Shown: positions 1 to 10,612 of the stretch, piece by piece
How positions within the stretch are numbered: position 1 is the stretch's first letter
How the letters are laid out: the number at the start of each line of letters is the position of its first letter
Assembly (NCBI GenBank): GCA_949152475.1
Contig: OX424568.1
Coordinates: forward strand, 7,787,667-7,851,666
Direction of reading: 5' to 3'
From: Terebella lapidaria
Taxonomy: Eukaryota; Annelida; Polychaeta; Terebellida; Terebellidae
Length of the DNA: 64,000 nucleotides
Made by a program: the position numbers and the translations under genes
Notes under the pieces: generated by a model
Seen by the model: only the letters and a program-made list of their open reading frames with translations
Told to the model about the DNA's origin: nothing
Database searches by the model: none

Positions 1-1485
1 GTATTGGCTTCGACCAATGATTTTATGGTTAAAACTTCCATATAGTAAATATATCTCAATGCATTTGAATGGAGAAGACTCTGAGCTTCGTTCACATATG
101 GAATATGTATATATTTGTCCAGTACAAACAAATCATACGGAGGATATAACATCAAAAACACCGAAAAAGTTTTTTTCCACTCGGCAGTACATGGCTGACA
201 GAAACGTCATACATGACGTAATTTTTTGTGACGTCATTGTTTTGATAGATGTCTCGACAGGCGGCTTGACTGGAACCAAAGATGCTGGAAGTGCTCCGTT
301 GCCCGAGGCATCATCAAAGCAATGACGTCATCGTTTGTTACTCATTCATTCTCCCCAGTTGGAGGACGTGGCCTGCTAGTTTAGTTTCTTTCGATTTTAC
401 ATTCGATAGTAGTTTTAAAAATCTCTTCGATTTTGAAGTCATCTGAATGAAAACTTCATGTGCGTGAAACTCATATGTTACCAAATTGTGTTTGAATTTG
501 ATAGGAAGTCCTCCTTTAAGGTACATATCGCCTAAAACACCTGACATATTATGGCTTAATAATATTCATAATATCTTTACCATCTGGTACCCACCTCGTC
601 ACCGACATCTACAACGCTCAACTGAATTGGCGTTACTTGTCATCAAATCCGTCGGCGTTACGATAGTAGAGCGGTATTTTTTATTCTCTAAATATTAGAA
701 AGAAACAAGCTTTTCCGTCGTTGCAGAGTACCATAATGGCTGTATATTGAGAAGTACCACCGCATTTGGTTACCGTTGAAACATGACAGTTGATATATAC
801 GTCATTTCAACTAGAAATAGACAATTCGACATTTACCTTCCGCCATCTTGACAACTACCGTAAAGAGGCGTTACGGTAGTAGGGTATCGAGAGTCTGTTG
901 GCACCTGAGGGAAACCAGGTTCTCTATATATGTATGAAGGAATATCTAAATATATTTATATATATACAATAAAGATAATATATATATGCATTTATTTCAT
1001 TTTTTTCTCTCATACTCTTGGCGTGAAGATCAATTAATCATCGATAAAAAACGCTATAAAATGTGAGAGGTGTTTCTAACACAAACTTTCCTCAGAAGAT
1101 CGCTTGAACAATAGAATCAACCCTATGGACCGTCCACAGTGGCTGATATTTCACAAGTGACTAGTGGTAGCGACTTGCTAGGTCGATAGAAGGCAATATA
1201 TAATTCTATTTCCAGTGACAATCGATGTTATCAGTTGCCTGTCAAACGGAATCACTGAATGTGACCTGAATAATATATGTTACTTGTGTGGCGAGTAGAA
1301 TAAAATAACACCGTCCTCGACCACAACTGATGTCCACAGTGATTGCAGAGGTGGGTCGATTGATTCAATGTGTTTGATTATCGATGTCAACGAAAGGTGA
1401 AATACACGCGTCTATGGGTGGGTTCAAACAGGTGTACAAACTAGGTTATTGAGTTCTAAATAAAGGTCGTGGTGTTTTTCTTTTT
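1..1485. other. AT-rich stretch, no gene recognised
   Basis: Only short reading frames without recognisable domains occur here. Two TGACGTCA palindromes (229-236 and 323-330) are the CRE consensus but stand alone. The part from about 1130 to 1300 weakly resembles the segment near 5470-5640 of the tandem units (shared wording around GTCAAACGGAATCACT), so it may be the edge of a further decayed unit. Confidence 0.4.
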
Positions 1486-1514
1486 AGGTTACCGGACCTA
1501 TGGTCCGATAACCT
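1486..1514. repeat. 29-bp imperfect palindrome at left end of element
   Basis: The two 14-base arms match at 12 positions around a single central base. The same palindrome recurs at 45531-45559 and 55130-55158, so it is a family hallmark and probably a terminal recognition structure. Confidence 0.8.
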
Positions 1515-1530
1515 ATTGGCATGGCGTTGC

Positions 1531-1575
1531 GTCCGTCGTCCGTCGTCCGTCGTCGTCCGTCGTCCGTCGTCGTCC
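1531..1575 (+). repeat. GTCCGTC/CGTCGTCC simple repeat
   Basis: Short irregular CGTC/CGTCC iterations follow the terminal palindrome in all three Helentron-like copies, at different lengths in each. Confidence 0.8.
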
Positions 1576-2339
1576 ACATTTTTATCTTTTTTGTTTACGG
1601 GCGAATTTTTCTGAAATTTTGCACAAAAATACTTAAAAATAATTCAAGAAGGAGGTATTTTTTAGTTTTTTGATTTTCGCATTTTTTTCAAAATGGCGGC
1701 CGTTTTCGACGAAAAATGCCTGATTTTGGATTTTGGCGGCCATTTTCTCAAAATCTGTTCAGTAACTTTTTTTCTTTTTGATACATAAGACTCCTCGTAT
1801 GTACTTCTATGATGTCTATAAATTTCGTTGCGCTTGAATCGCTCGAAGTGGGCCATTTTGGCCCAAACTCGGCCCGAATGGGACTTTCCCATGTTAAATT
1901 CTCCTATGGTTTATAATGGGACACATTAAAGCCTAATATCTCACTTAATATTGAGAATAGAGACTAGGAATCAATTGTGGACATATAGGAAATGATATAT
2001 GCTGAATATTGTCGTGACCTTGAATTTGACCTCTGACCTTGGTTTCAAGGTCAGAGCGGCCGTTTTCGTCGAAAAATGGCCAATTTTGGACTTCGACGGT
2101 CGTTTTCTCAAAATCTGTTCAGTAACTTTTTTTCTTATTGATGCATGACACTCCTCCTATGTACCCCTGTGACATGTATAAATTTCGTTGCCCTTGAATC
2201 GCTCGAAGTGGACCATTTTGGGCCCAAACTCAGCCCAAATGGGACTTTCCCATGTTAAATTCTCCTATGCTTTATAATGGGACACATTAAGCCTAATATC
2301 TCACTTAATATTGAAATTAGAGACTAGGAATGAATTGTG

Positions 2340-3720
2340 GACATATAGGAAATGATATATGCTGAATATTCTCGTGACCTTGAATTTGACTTTTGACCTC
2401 ATTTTCAAGGTCACAGGACAAAATGGCTAATATCTCGCTTATTATCGACTTTACAGCTTAGGAATCAGTTGTGAACATATAGGAAATGATATATGCTGAA
2501 TATTCTTGTGACCTTGAATTTGACCTTTGACCTCATTTTCAAGGTCACATGACAAAATGGCTAATATCTCGCTTATTATCGACCTTACAGTTTAGGAATC
2601 AATTATGAACATATAGGAAATGATATATGCTGAAAATTCTCGTGACCTTGAATTTGACCTTTGACCTCATTTTCAAGGTCACAGTACAAAATGGCTAATA
2701 TCTCGCTTATTATCGACTTTACAGCTTAGGAATCAGTTGTGAACATATAGGAAATGATATATGCTGAATATTCTCATGACCTTGAATTTGACCTTTGACC
2801 TCATTTTCAAGGTCACAGGACAAATTGGCCAATATCTTGCTTATTAGCGACTTTACAGCTTAGGAATCAATTGTGAACATATAGGAAATGATATATGCTG
2901 AAAATTCTTGTGACCTTGAATTTGACCTTTGACCTCATTTTCAAGGTCACAGGACAAAATGGCCAATATCTTGCTTATCAGCGACTTAACAGCTTAGAAA
3001 TCAATTGTGAACATATAGGAAATGATATATGCTGAAAATTCTCATGACCTTGAATTTGACCTTTGACCTCATTTTGAAGGTCACATGACAAAATGGCTAA
3101 AATCTCGCTTATTATCGACTTTACAGCTTAGGAATCAATTGTGAACATATAGGAAATGATATACGCAGAATATTCTCATGACCTTGAATTTGACCTTTGA
3201 CCTCATTTCCAAGGTCACAGGACAAAATTGCTGGTATCTCGCTTATTATCGACTTTACAGCTTAGGAATCAATTGTGAACATATGAGTAATGATATATGC
3301 TGAATATTCTCGTGACCTTGAATTTGACCTTTGACCTCATTTTCAAGGTCACAGGACAAAATGGCCAATATCTTGCTTATTAGCGACTTTACAGCTCAGG
3401 AATCAATTGTGAACATATAGGAAATGATATATGCTGAAAATGCTCGTGACCTTGAATTTGACCTTTGACCTATTTTCAAGGTCACAGGACAAAATGGCCA
3501 ATATCTTGCTTATTAGCGACTTTACAGCTTATGAATTAATTGTGAACATATAGGAAATGATATATGCTGAAAATTCTCATGATCTTAAATTTGACCTTTG
3601 ACCTCATTTTCAAGGTCAACAGGACAAAATGGCTAATATCTTGCTTATTATCGACTTTACAGCTTAGGAATCAATTGTGAACATATAGGAAATGATATAT
3701 TCTGAATATTTTAATGATAG
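2340..3720 (+). repeat. ~134-bp minisatellite rich in AGGTCA/TGACCT half-sites
   Basis: The phrase GATATATGCTGAA recurs about every 134 bp from about 2353 to 3690, giving about eleven units. Most units contain TGACCTTTGACCT, whose complement is a perfect DR1 (two AGGTCA half-sites one base apart), and two TCAAGGTCA extended half-sites on opposite strands (one written as TGACCTTGA). Units near the left edge are more divergent. This is the core array of the surrounding element. Confidence 0.9.
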
Positions 3721-3885
3721 GAAATGATGTATGCTGAATAGTTTGGTGATCTAGAATTTAACCTTTGATCCCAATTTCACGGTTAGAGATTTGGCGATTT
3801 AAGTGGTCACCTTGAATTTGACTTTCAACTTTCTCGGCTTAACTCTGTATATTTCTCCGGTAACCTTACTAGCCCATTGGGCTAA

Positions 3886-4289
3886 TTTTTTCTATATTCT
3901 ACCTGCCTGTTAATCCCCATGACAGACAAACTGTGTACAGGCTCAATGGTGAAGTTCCGCACACAACATACAACAACGGCCAGCTGGCCCGCATTTCAGC
4001 GATAACCTTTATCAATTTTCCTATCACCAGGTAACCTATTACCATCATATTGCGTTTCATGAAAACTTTATTAAAATTTGTGTAGAAGTAGAGTGGTTCG
4101 CGCGTGAAAACTGACATATATCGCCTGATTGGAAAGTCAGATAGGCATTTATGCATGACTAGATGATGTCAATTCGTGTCGTTGTATGCCTATTATTGTT
4201 TTCACAGCATATTGAGATATGGTTTTCAGTTTTGGACATTTTAAAACATTTCCCAATGGAAGTTCCTTTCTTGATTGATTCATAATTAA
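3886..4289. other. Unique AT-rich spacer
   Basis: No domain-bearing frame, repeat or RNA gene is recognised between the end of the Helentron-like element and the first tandem-unit relic. Confidence 0.4.
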
Positions 4290-5157
4290 TTGTGATGGTT
4301 CGAGGCAAATGAATTTGACGATTCCGATATACCACCTGTTTCCATACCCTCTATCTACTTCCGATTAACGGGGGCACCAGATGTATGGGACATGCGTACG
4401 GTTCTCCATCTTTTTTTCTACTAATTCAAGATAAGTCTCATAGTTCATTCCACTGCGAAGACCTCAATAAAACCAAACACAATAACAATGCAAATTCCAC
4501 ATTATGCTCAATGGCAAAATTCTATGACAGCATCAACATTGCAAACGTCATGAAAACTGATAAAGTTCTTGGTGGAGAATCCAAATCATCGATATTCCAG
4601 AAAAATGGCTGACAAAATCAAGTAGTTTCATATCCTGGCAAGTCTTATATTCTATTGGGAAGTAACTTAATCCATTCGTTATTTTACACATATTAGCCAA
4701 AATGCAAAGCCGAGTTAATTACCGCCAGTCATAGCGGTGTTTTGTAACGTTATGTTAATGATATATTAATGAGTAGATTGTGGTTGCGTGAAATACTCAT
4801 ATTTACAGCATAAGTATAGTAATTAGTATTTCACATAATTTGCGGCATCAACAACAAACGTTACCTGTTGATGATCAGTTCGTTGAGTTCCTTGTAAAAA
4901 TGATTATCTCCCAGTATGAAGCCATTGTATATATAATTTCCATGTGTAATCTCTCTCCTGTTGTGAAATATACAAAATTACATAATCACCTAATACAAGT
5001 GTGTCTTTGATCAAGATTGGATGGTACGACACGGTGGAGTTCACTAAGTTGAAACCGTATATCTTGTCTGCATTCAGTATAGTCCACTAGGGCAGTTATT
5101 TTCAGACAGCATCATGGAACACTGTCTTTGTCACACAATGTTAATACATTGTAGTTA

Positions 5158-5259
5158 CACCTCATTGGCAGGCATCACATGATCCCCAGCCAATGCGTAT
5201 TGCCTAACTCGTCTGAAAGCTTCATTGATTTCACACAGTCCCACAGAGTAACACCACTT
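5158..5259 (-). pseudogene. Recurrent exon-like frame, copy A
   Basis: The minus frame contains LCEINEAFRRVRQYALAGDH followed by VMPANEV and a stop. Related frames lie at the corresponding place in unit 2 (about 21000-21110, broken by stops) and unit 3 (25531-25650). The residue pattern FRRVxQYxLxxDHVxxxNE resembles the first strand of PAN/Apple-type domains, but the match is too short to trust. Its conservation above the surrounding DNA suggests a former exon of a tandemly duplicated gene. Function unknown. Confidence 0.3.
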
Positions 5260-5373
5260 TTTGGATTTTGTGGTGGAAATTGTATGACCCAGTGTAATAT
5301 AGCAGATTCTGAGGTGAACCAGATTATATACATACACAGGTTTTGTATATACTTATGTATCTATACGTTTTGT

Positions 5374-5397
5374 TGTTGTTGTTGTTGTTTTTGTTAT
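5374..5397 (+). repeat. (GTT)n microsatellite
   Basis: About six GTT iterations with one interruption. Confidence 0.8.
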
Positions 5398-6029
5398 TTG
5401 CGGGAACCTTGTTGTGAAGATTATGATCTTTCATCGAAATATCACCAGGACAATATATTTAACCCTGCTGATCGTCTATATTGGCTTACATATCACCATT
5501 GACTATTGGTAGCGATTTATTAGGTAAATAGAAGTGAAGTATGGAATTCTATTCACAGCTCGATAGGAGCTTCGCCAGGGAAAATTGATGTTATCAGCTG
5601 TCTGTCAAACGGAATCACTAAACGTGAACTGAATAAGGTGTGGAGTAGAAGAGAAGCACCACAAAATATCCTACATAATCACATTTTGCTACATACCAAG
5701 TCATTGGTTGTCATGATTCGCGCGTTCCAGGAATACCTAAAAGTATAATCATTAATTGTGAAAGTAGCATTGCTAAAGAGGAAACAAACACACGGAAACA
5801 GGAACACGCAGTCTGGAACAACAGTTCATAGAGAACATATTATACACAAAATATTGTTACTAATCTAAACATATGATATCTCTATGGTGAGGTATGAATG
5901 GATAATACTTGTACCACATCATGCTTGCCAATAGAGCTTGCATTTATGGGGCGGCAATGGGGCAAAATATTCAGCTTTATTTATTCCATAAGTGCATACA
6001 ATGAATAACGATTTTACATCTGCATAGAT

Positions 6030-6868
6030 ATTCATACCACTGAGTCGGCTTTGTTTCTATTGCAAAATGTTGTATTTTACGTTTGTTATTGGAATCATCA
6101 AAATTTGGCTGTATCGGTGGTAATAGATTGATACTTACATTCATACCACTGAGTCCACTGCTGGTGGACGTTAAGTCTGTCCCCGAGGATACCATCAACT
6201 CAGTAGCCTTTTGGTTTGTGATTAGGTACTTATGTACTTGTCATATATCTATTCAATGGCGGTTTGTTTCGGATTTCTAAATTATTTTCATAAGTTGTTG
6301 GGCAGTTGTATGGTTATTCCATCAGGTGTACAGTAGAAACAACTACATTTACCACACTGTCTGCCCCTGATGACGCCAGTGTGTCTTTTGATAAAGTATT
6401 TGGTCGGGCTTTCTTTCTATTGCAAAATGTTGTATTTTACGTTTGTTATTGGAATCATCACAATTTGGCTGTATCGGTGGTAATAGATTGATACTTACAT
6501 TCATAGCACTGAGTCGGTGTCACTGCTGGTGGACGTTAAGTCTGTCCCCGAGGATACCATCAACTCGGTAGCCTTTTGGCTTGTGATTAGGTACTTAAGT
6601 ACTTGTCATATATCTATTCCATGGGGTTTGTTTCGGATTTCTAAATTATTTTCATAAGCTGTTGGGCAGTTGTATAGTAATTCCATCAGGTGTACAGTAG
6701 AAACAACTACACTTACCACACTGTCTGTCCCTGATGACACCAGTGTGTCTTTTGATTAAGTATTTGATCGGGCTTTGTTTATATTGCAAAATGTTGTATT
6801 TTATGTTTGTCATTGGAATCATCAAAATTTGGCTGTATCGGTGGTAATAGATTGATACTTACATCCAT
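6030..6868 (-). repeat. ~360-bp dispersed repeat, partial tandem array
   Basis: The segment ending TTTGGCTGTATCGGTGG...GATACTTACAT occurs three times, near 6104-6142, 6464-6503 and 6826-6866, about 360 bp apart. Related copies lie at 22523-22834, 50395-50693, 53847-54420 (opposite orientation) and, degenerate, near 25035-25080. On the minus strand each copy starts sharply at GTAAGTATCAATC and keeps an open frame with VSINLLPPIQPNFDDSNN. Collinearity with the other units shows that this array was inserted into unit 1. Probably a mobile-element fragment; class unknown. Confidence 0.75.
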
Positions 6869-7008
6869 ATATGGTTGCGTCTGGGCCAATAAATCCGCAA
6901 CTGCTACTTCTGACGTTGTCACAACAACCGAACGTAAGTGTTTAGATAGCACTTTATATCAAGTTTATGCTACCAGAAACGTATTAAGATAGATTCAAAC
7001 TATCCAAA

Positions 7009-7738
7009 TAGTCAGGAGGAAATTTCACACAGGGTGGAAACGTAGTACAGACTTTTTCTGTCGATTGATATGGCTTCATAATGGTCTAAGACAACCTTTT
7101 TCAAAGGGTGTGTAAAATTTTTTCCCGGGCTAACTTTTTTATGGCCTTTTTCAAAATGGCCGACATCGAAAATTTGGTATTTTAGGAAAAAAAAACAAAA
7201 TTATCCTCCCGGCATGATGCTTTTGGTCTATTGGGGTGACATTTAGTTACATGGAGATATATTCTTCATAACAATACTAATAATACCGATTCAAACGCTC
7301 CGAAAATGGGAAAAATCCAAGATGGCCACCAAATTCTCGCCATTTTTACACAAATGTTCATAACTTCCTGCCAAATTGAGATGGGAAGCCAATTTTGGTG
7401 TCTAACCCTGGGTTTTGGGGTATGAGGATTTCAAATATATAACCAGTTTTGTGTTTGGATGGTTTGAAGCTGCTCAGAATCCAAGATGGCTGTCAAATTT
7501 TAGCCCGAATTTGCAAATAAGCACCAATGATCGTCATATATATCAAGATGACAAGCCAACTCTGGTGGCCAGTCCTGGGCTTTGGGGTATGAGGGTGCTA
7601 CTTGAAGAAATACTCTTGTGTGTAGATGGTAACTGGCCAATTTATAGGTGTTCAAAGGCGAAGATAACCATTAATTAATGTGAAACATGTAAACGAACCC
7701 GTCTAATAGCACCCACTCGCACAAAATCAACAGAATCA
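7009..7738 (+). repeat. Left ~730-bp inverted repeat
   Basis: Aligns with the complement of 14446-15184 over its whole length, from AGTCAGGAGGAA through a GGCCGACATCGAAAATT block to a TAATAGCACYCACTC block at the inner end, with small indels. Open frames inside it are not coding. Confidence 0.85.
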
Positions 7739-7739
7739 A

Positions 7740-9999
7740 CCACTATCAGACAGAAAAATAATATTTCTGAGCCAACTCTTCGGGAGGTCTGACCAGACTC
7801 TCACCAGACCATCCTCTACATTGGGATTGCTCATCATAGTCACCATGGAGCCCTTACAGAGTGTAACATTAGCAGAAAGATTGCATTCATTAAGTACAGG
7901 TGTTGTATTCTTCTTCAAGCCAGATATATTCTCGATAACATTCACAGCCACAATCTTCGATTTCTGTCTGTTCAAAGAATCAGTCTGCAGCAGCAACTTT
8001 CTGGAAAGGAAACACATGAAGTACATCTGCTTGGATCTGTGATCCTTAAGCATCTCCTAATTTTCAGAGCTCTATGATTCAACATCTCCGAAAACGATTT
8101 GTCACTTTTTTGTCTCATTATATCGGTCAAAGTAGTAACCTTGAAGTCGTCCCAAGGCTCTGCAAGGGCAGCTGGGTCTCAGTATTTGTCCTCTTACATG
8201 CGGCAGTGGATAAAATCACTGACTGCCAGAATCATGAAGAACTTTTGTTTCTCATGAGTTGATCCAGACGACCTCTGATGAAATTCCGCAAGCCTCTGCT
8301 GAGATCTCATCAATGATTATCAGCTCGAGGTTTTGATGCCCAACCTTTGGGGGCAGTGATGAGCTCTTCAGCAAGTAGTATATACTTTTGTCCCACACCC
8401 CTTTGCATGGAAGCATGGTTCCGCCACTGATGGTAAATGCTTCTTTGCCAGTTGGAGCCACACATCAGAGCTTTGATGATATAAAACTTTCCTTTACCAA
8501 TATATTGAAAGTCCCCAGACATTTTCCATTCATCTTATCGATGCACCACTAGCGAGTATGAATGAAGACTTTCCCTTGCATATTGTTCATGCACTGTATG
8601 AGAACTTGAGCCTGATTCTATGGGATTGCCAAGATGCTGTGCTCTACTGACAACTGAGCCCATCTTGGTGTTGGAGCTCCGAGGCAGGCCACTCAATCTG
8701 GCAGGTCTTCCAAACTGATGTCCTCGAGGTAAGCGTCATCTAGGTTGGCTTTTGTTTCCAAGCGTCCAGCCGCCACTTGCTGGGGCAATGTGTGCCAAGG
8801 CATCTTCTACAAGATGATTTTCTCGGATCTCTTCATGGCTACTTCAACCTCTTTGATATTATTTCCAAATAGCGCTTGCTTTTCTCTGGTAATGTTGCTG
8901 ATGCTTGTCCTTTTGCCATAGTAGGAAATGCTCCCACTCATTTAAATCCATTTCAAAGTGGTTAAGATAAAGAACCATGAGATTCTGATAATGTTTCTCA
9001 CTGTCCCTACAGATGTGCAAGCTTTACTGAAAGATTTCCGTCTTCAGATCCATCATTTATTCCCAGCCAACTTCGATGAAGCATATGGAACATTGGACTG
9101 GTTGTCGTTGTTATGGGTAGAATTTGGTTCATAATCTCTACCTGGTTTACTATCAACATTGAAGAGGCATACAATTTCAACCAGACAGGTCTCTGAGAAT
9201 ATCTACAGGAGGGCGTGCATAGTACATGTACATGTCTAGTACAGATATACAGTGTAGCTACACGTAATCAATGCCTGAATCTCAGTGACCCAGCAGTAAG
9301 AATGGAAGTGTCAGTCTGGTACTTGTGATCTGCAAGTATCCAAACAATATCCCGACTACAGTTTTTGAGAGGTGTGCCTGTGGCCTTGTAAATAGCCTCC
9401 ATGACACTCATCTCCCTGTTGGTCAGGTATGTTTTGCCTAGTCATTGTAGCTTATCGTCTGTCTTATCCCAGCATATTGTGCTCTGCATGGTTCTTCATG
9501 AAGGAGCGGACCATCTTCACTCTGCTTCTTGTTGCAATAATATGACACAATATATCGAATGCAGGCGTATGCATCAACAACATATTGTAAGTCAAAATTA
9601 GGATTCCAGGCTTTCAAAGGGTTTTGATTTGCACTGACTTACCCATCAGTCTTTGTGTTTATGTTTATGTACAACCATTTTCGTGGAGGCTATAATGTCC
9701 CAGGCTTGTTCTTCAGCAGCGTTTTTTCACTCACCTGGATCAGTGTCTGCTGGGATGGCACATAAAGGTCTGACAAGAAGGTGGATAACCTGAACCTGTA
9801 GGTCCTGTTACCCTTCTTGCATGACCTTGTATAATTCTTGAAATGAAGCTGAACATCATTTATAATGTCATGTAACTTGCTGTATCTCGTCTAATCAACG
9901 TCCTCTGTGTTGATATATTTGTTAATAACGTCAACAACTTCCTCATCAAGTTATTTGTCCAGCTTAGGAGGATTTTATACTCCGAAAAGGCAGTGAATG
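7740..9999 (-). pseudogene. Helitron-type Rep/Pif1 helicase relic
   Basis: Reading leftwards on the minus strand, conserved blocks come in family order in shifting frames. The HUH motif block (WPHIHCLF, split by the LTR element at 9997-10001) is followed by DEEVVDVINKYINTEDVD. Next come a NYTRSCKKGN block near 9800, AWNPNFDLQYVVDAYAC near 9600 and a REMSVMEAIYKATGTPLKNC block near 9400. The helicase Walker A-like remnant is near 8500, then APTGKEAF, LELIIIDEIS (Walker B, near 8300) and CKGSMVTMMSNPNVEDGLV near 7850. Many frameshifts and stops show it is dead. The upstream portion, 14241-14330, lies beyond the LTR element. Such proteins nick and unwind DNA for rolling-circle transposition. Confidence 0.7.
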
Positions 10000-10001
10000 T
10001 G
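9997..10001 (+). repeat. Target-site duplication ATGTG (left)
   Basis: ATGTG directly precedes the 5' LTR and recurs at 14236-14240 after the 3' LTR. It falls within the first His codon of the HUH motif of the host helicase relic. Confidence 0.85.
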
Positions 10002-10546
10002 TGACAGTGAGTGTTGGTGTTGCCACCTAGTGGTTTTGAATGTGTATGAATGTGTGTGTGTGCTGCCACCTGTAGAGTGAATGTTTGTGTCTGGTCTCAC
10101 TTTTACTTAGTTACTGTTTGTTTATTGTTGATCACATGACTATGTGATATTTTGGCGGGAGTTTTTACTTTGTTCACTTGCACTTTGAAAGTCAGAGAGG
10201 AAACATCTGATCGATTTTCCTCGTTACTTTATATGTTGCACTGTGCCATCATTTTACAAACCATCAACGATCATTACATCATTGATCATTACTTCATTCA
10301 TCTTTATTTGGATCATCACACGTTTGATCAGGTCAGTTCATTCTCATGCTCATAATGTATTTTAATGCTATTCATTATCATATTTTACTCGTAGAAGGTT
10401 AGGGGAATTAGATTTCATTTATATGTGTAGTGGTTGTTCGATTATCAACCATTCTGCATTATTTCATTGCAGGCTGTATTATACACGAATAAACCCTCGA
10501 ATCGAATCAAGCAAGTGTTTGTTATTACAACACCACCGCTATTACA
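10002..10546 (+). repeat. 5' LTR of gypsy-1
   Basis: 545 bp, begins TGACAGTGAG and ends ATTACA. Aligns without gaps to 13691-14235. I noticed one substitution (GCACTGTGCC here, GCACTGCGCC in the 3' copy). Confidence 0.95.
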
Positions 10547-10548
10547 AC

Positions 10549-10594
10549 TGGCGCCCAATGTGGGGCTCGAACCCACGACCCTGGGATTAAGAGT
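10549..10594 (+). other. Primer-binding site with extended 46-nt tRNA-Lys complementarity
   Basis: Two bases after the LTR comes TGGCGCCCAATGTGGGGC. The complement continues past the normal 18 nt through the T arm and variable region into the anticodon stem-loop (CTCTTAATC) of an animal tRNA-Lys(CUU), with one mismatch against the sequence I remember. A normal PBS stops at the methylated A58 of the tRNA; this one is far longer. Confidence 0.85.
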
Positions 10595-10612
10595 GTAACT
10601 CTTTAAAAGAAA

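Larger units (their letters stand above)
1486..3885 (+). mobile_element. Helentron-like (HINE/pearl-type) non-autonomous element, copy 1
   Basis: The left end is a near-palindrome beginning AGGTTACCGGACC, followed by GTCC/CGTC microsatellite. A minisatellite fills the core. The right end has a subterminal inverted copy of the left motif (CCGGTAACCTT, 3857-3867) and a 13-bp stem-loop AGCCCATTGGGCT (3871-3883), then AA and a T run. Copies at 45531 and 55130 share both ends, and all three sit between T runs. Subterminal inverted repeats, tandem core, short 3' stem-loop and T-rich target match Helentron-associated elements (DINE-1, molluscan pearl). Family assignment is inference; no coding capacity is seen. 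Confidence 0.65.
4290..7008 (+). repeat. Tandem-unit relic 1 (paralogous block)
   Basis: Landmarks occur in the same order and orientation as in later units: GATATACCACCTGTTTCC near 4325; a GATCAGTT/TTGAGTTCCT segment near 4875; a CACACAGTCCCA segment near 5235; CAGGACAATATATTTAACCC near 5449; a TTATGGGGCGG segment near 5945; and GGTTGCGTCTGGGCC near 6870. Counterparts lie near 20095, 24575 and 50095 for the first landmark. Divergence is high but collinearity is clear. The ~360-bp repeat array at 6030-6868 interrupts this copy only. Confidence 0.65.

Noticed and set aside
229..330. Two TGACGTCA palindromes as a regulatory region
   Set aside because: Only two sites ~94 bp apart with no nearby gene; expected occasionally by chance.
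17..698. Short frames at the left edge
   Set aside because: No domain, no codon bias and no recurrence elsewhere in the window.
2340..3720. Regularly spaced repeats resembling a CRISPR array
   Set aside because: Units are ~134 bp, similar along the whole length without unique spacers, and lie in eukaryotic transposon-rich DNA.
7415..7678. Open frame of 87 codons, and its counterpart at 14518-14751
   Set aside because: Both lie inside the long inverted repeat, in unrelated frames with no conserved protein.
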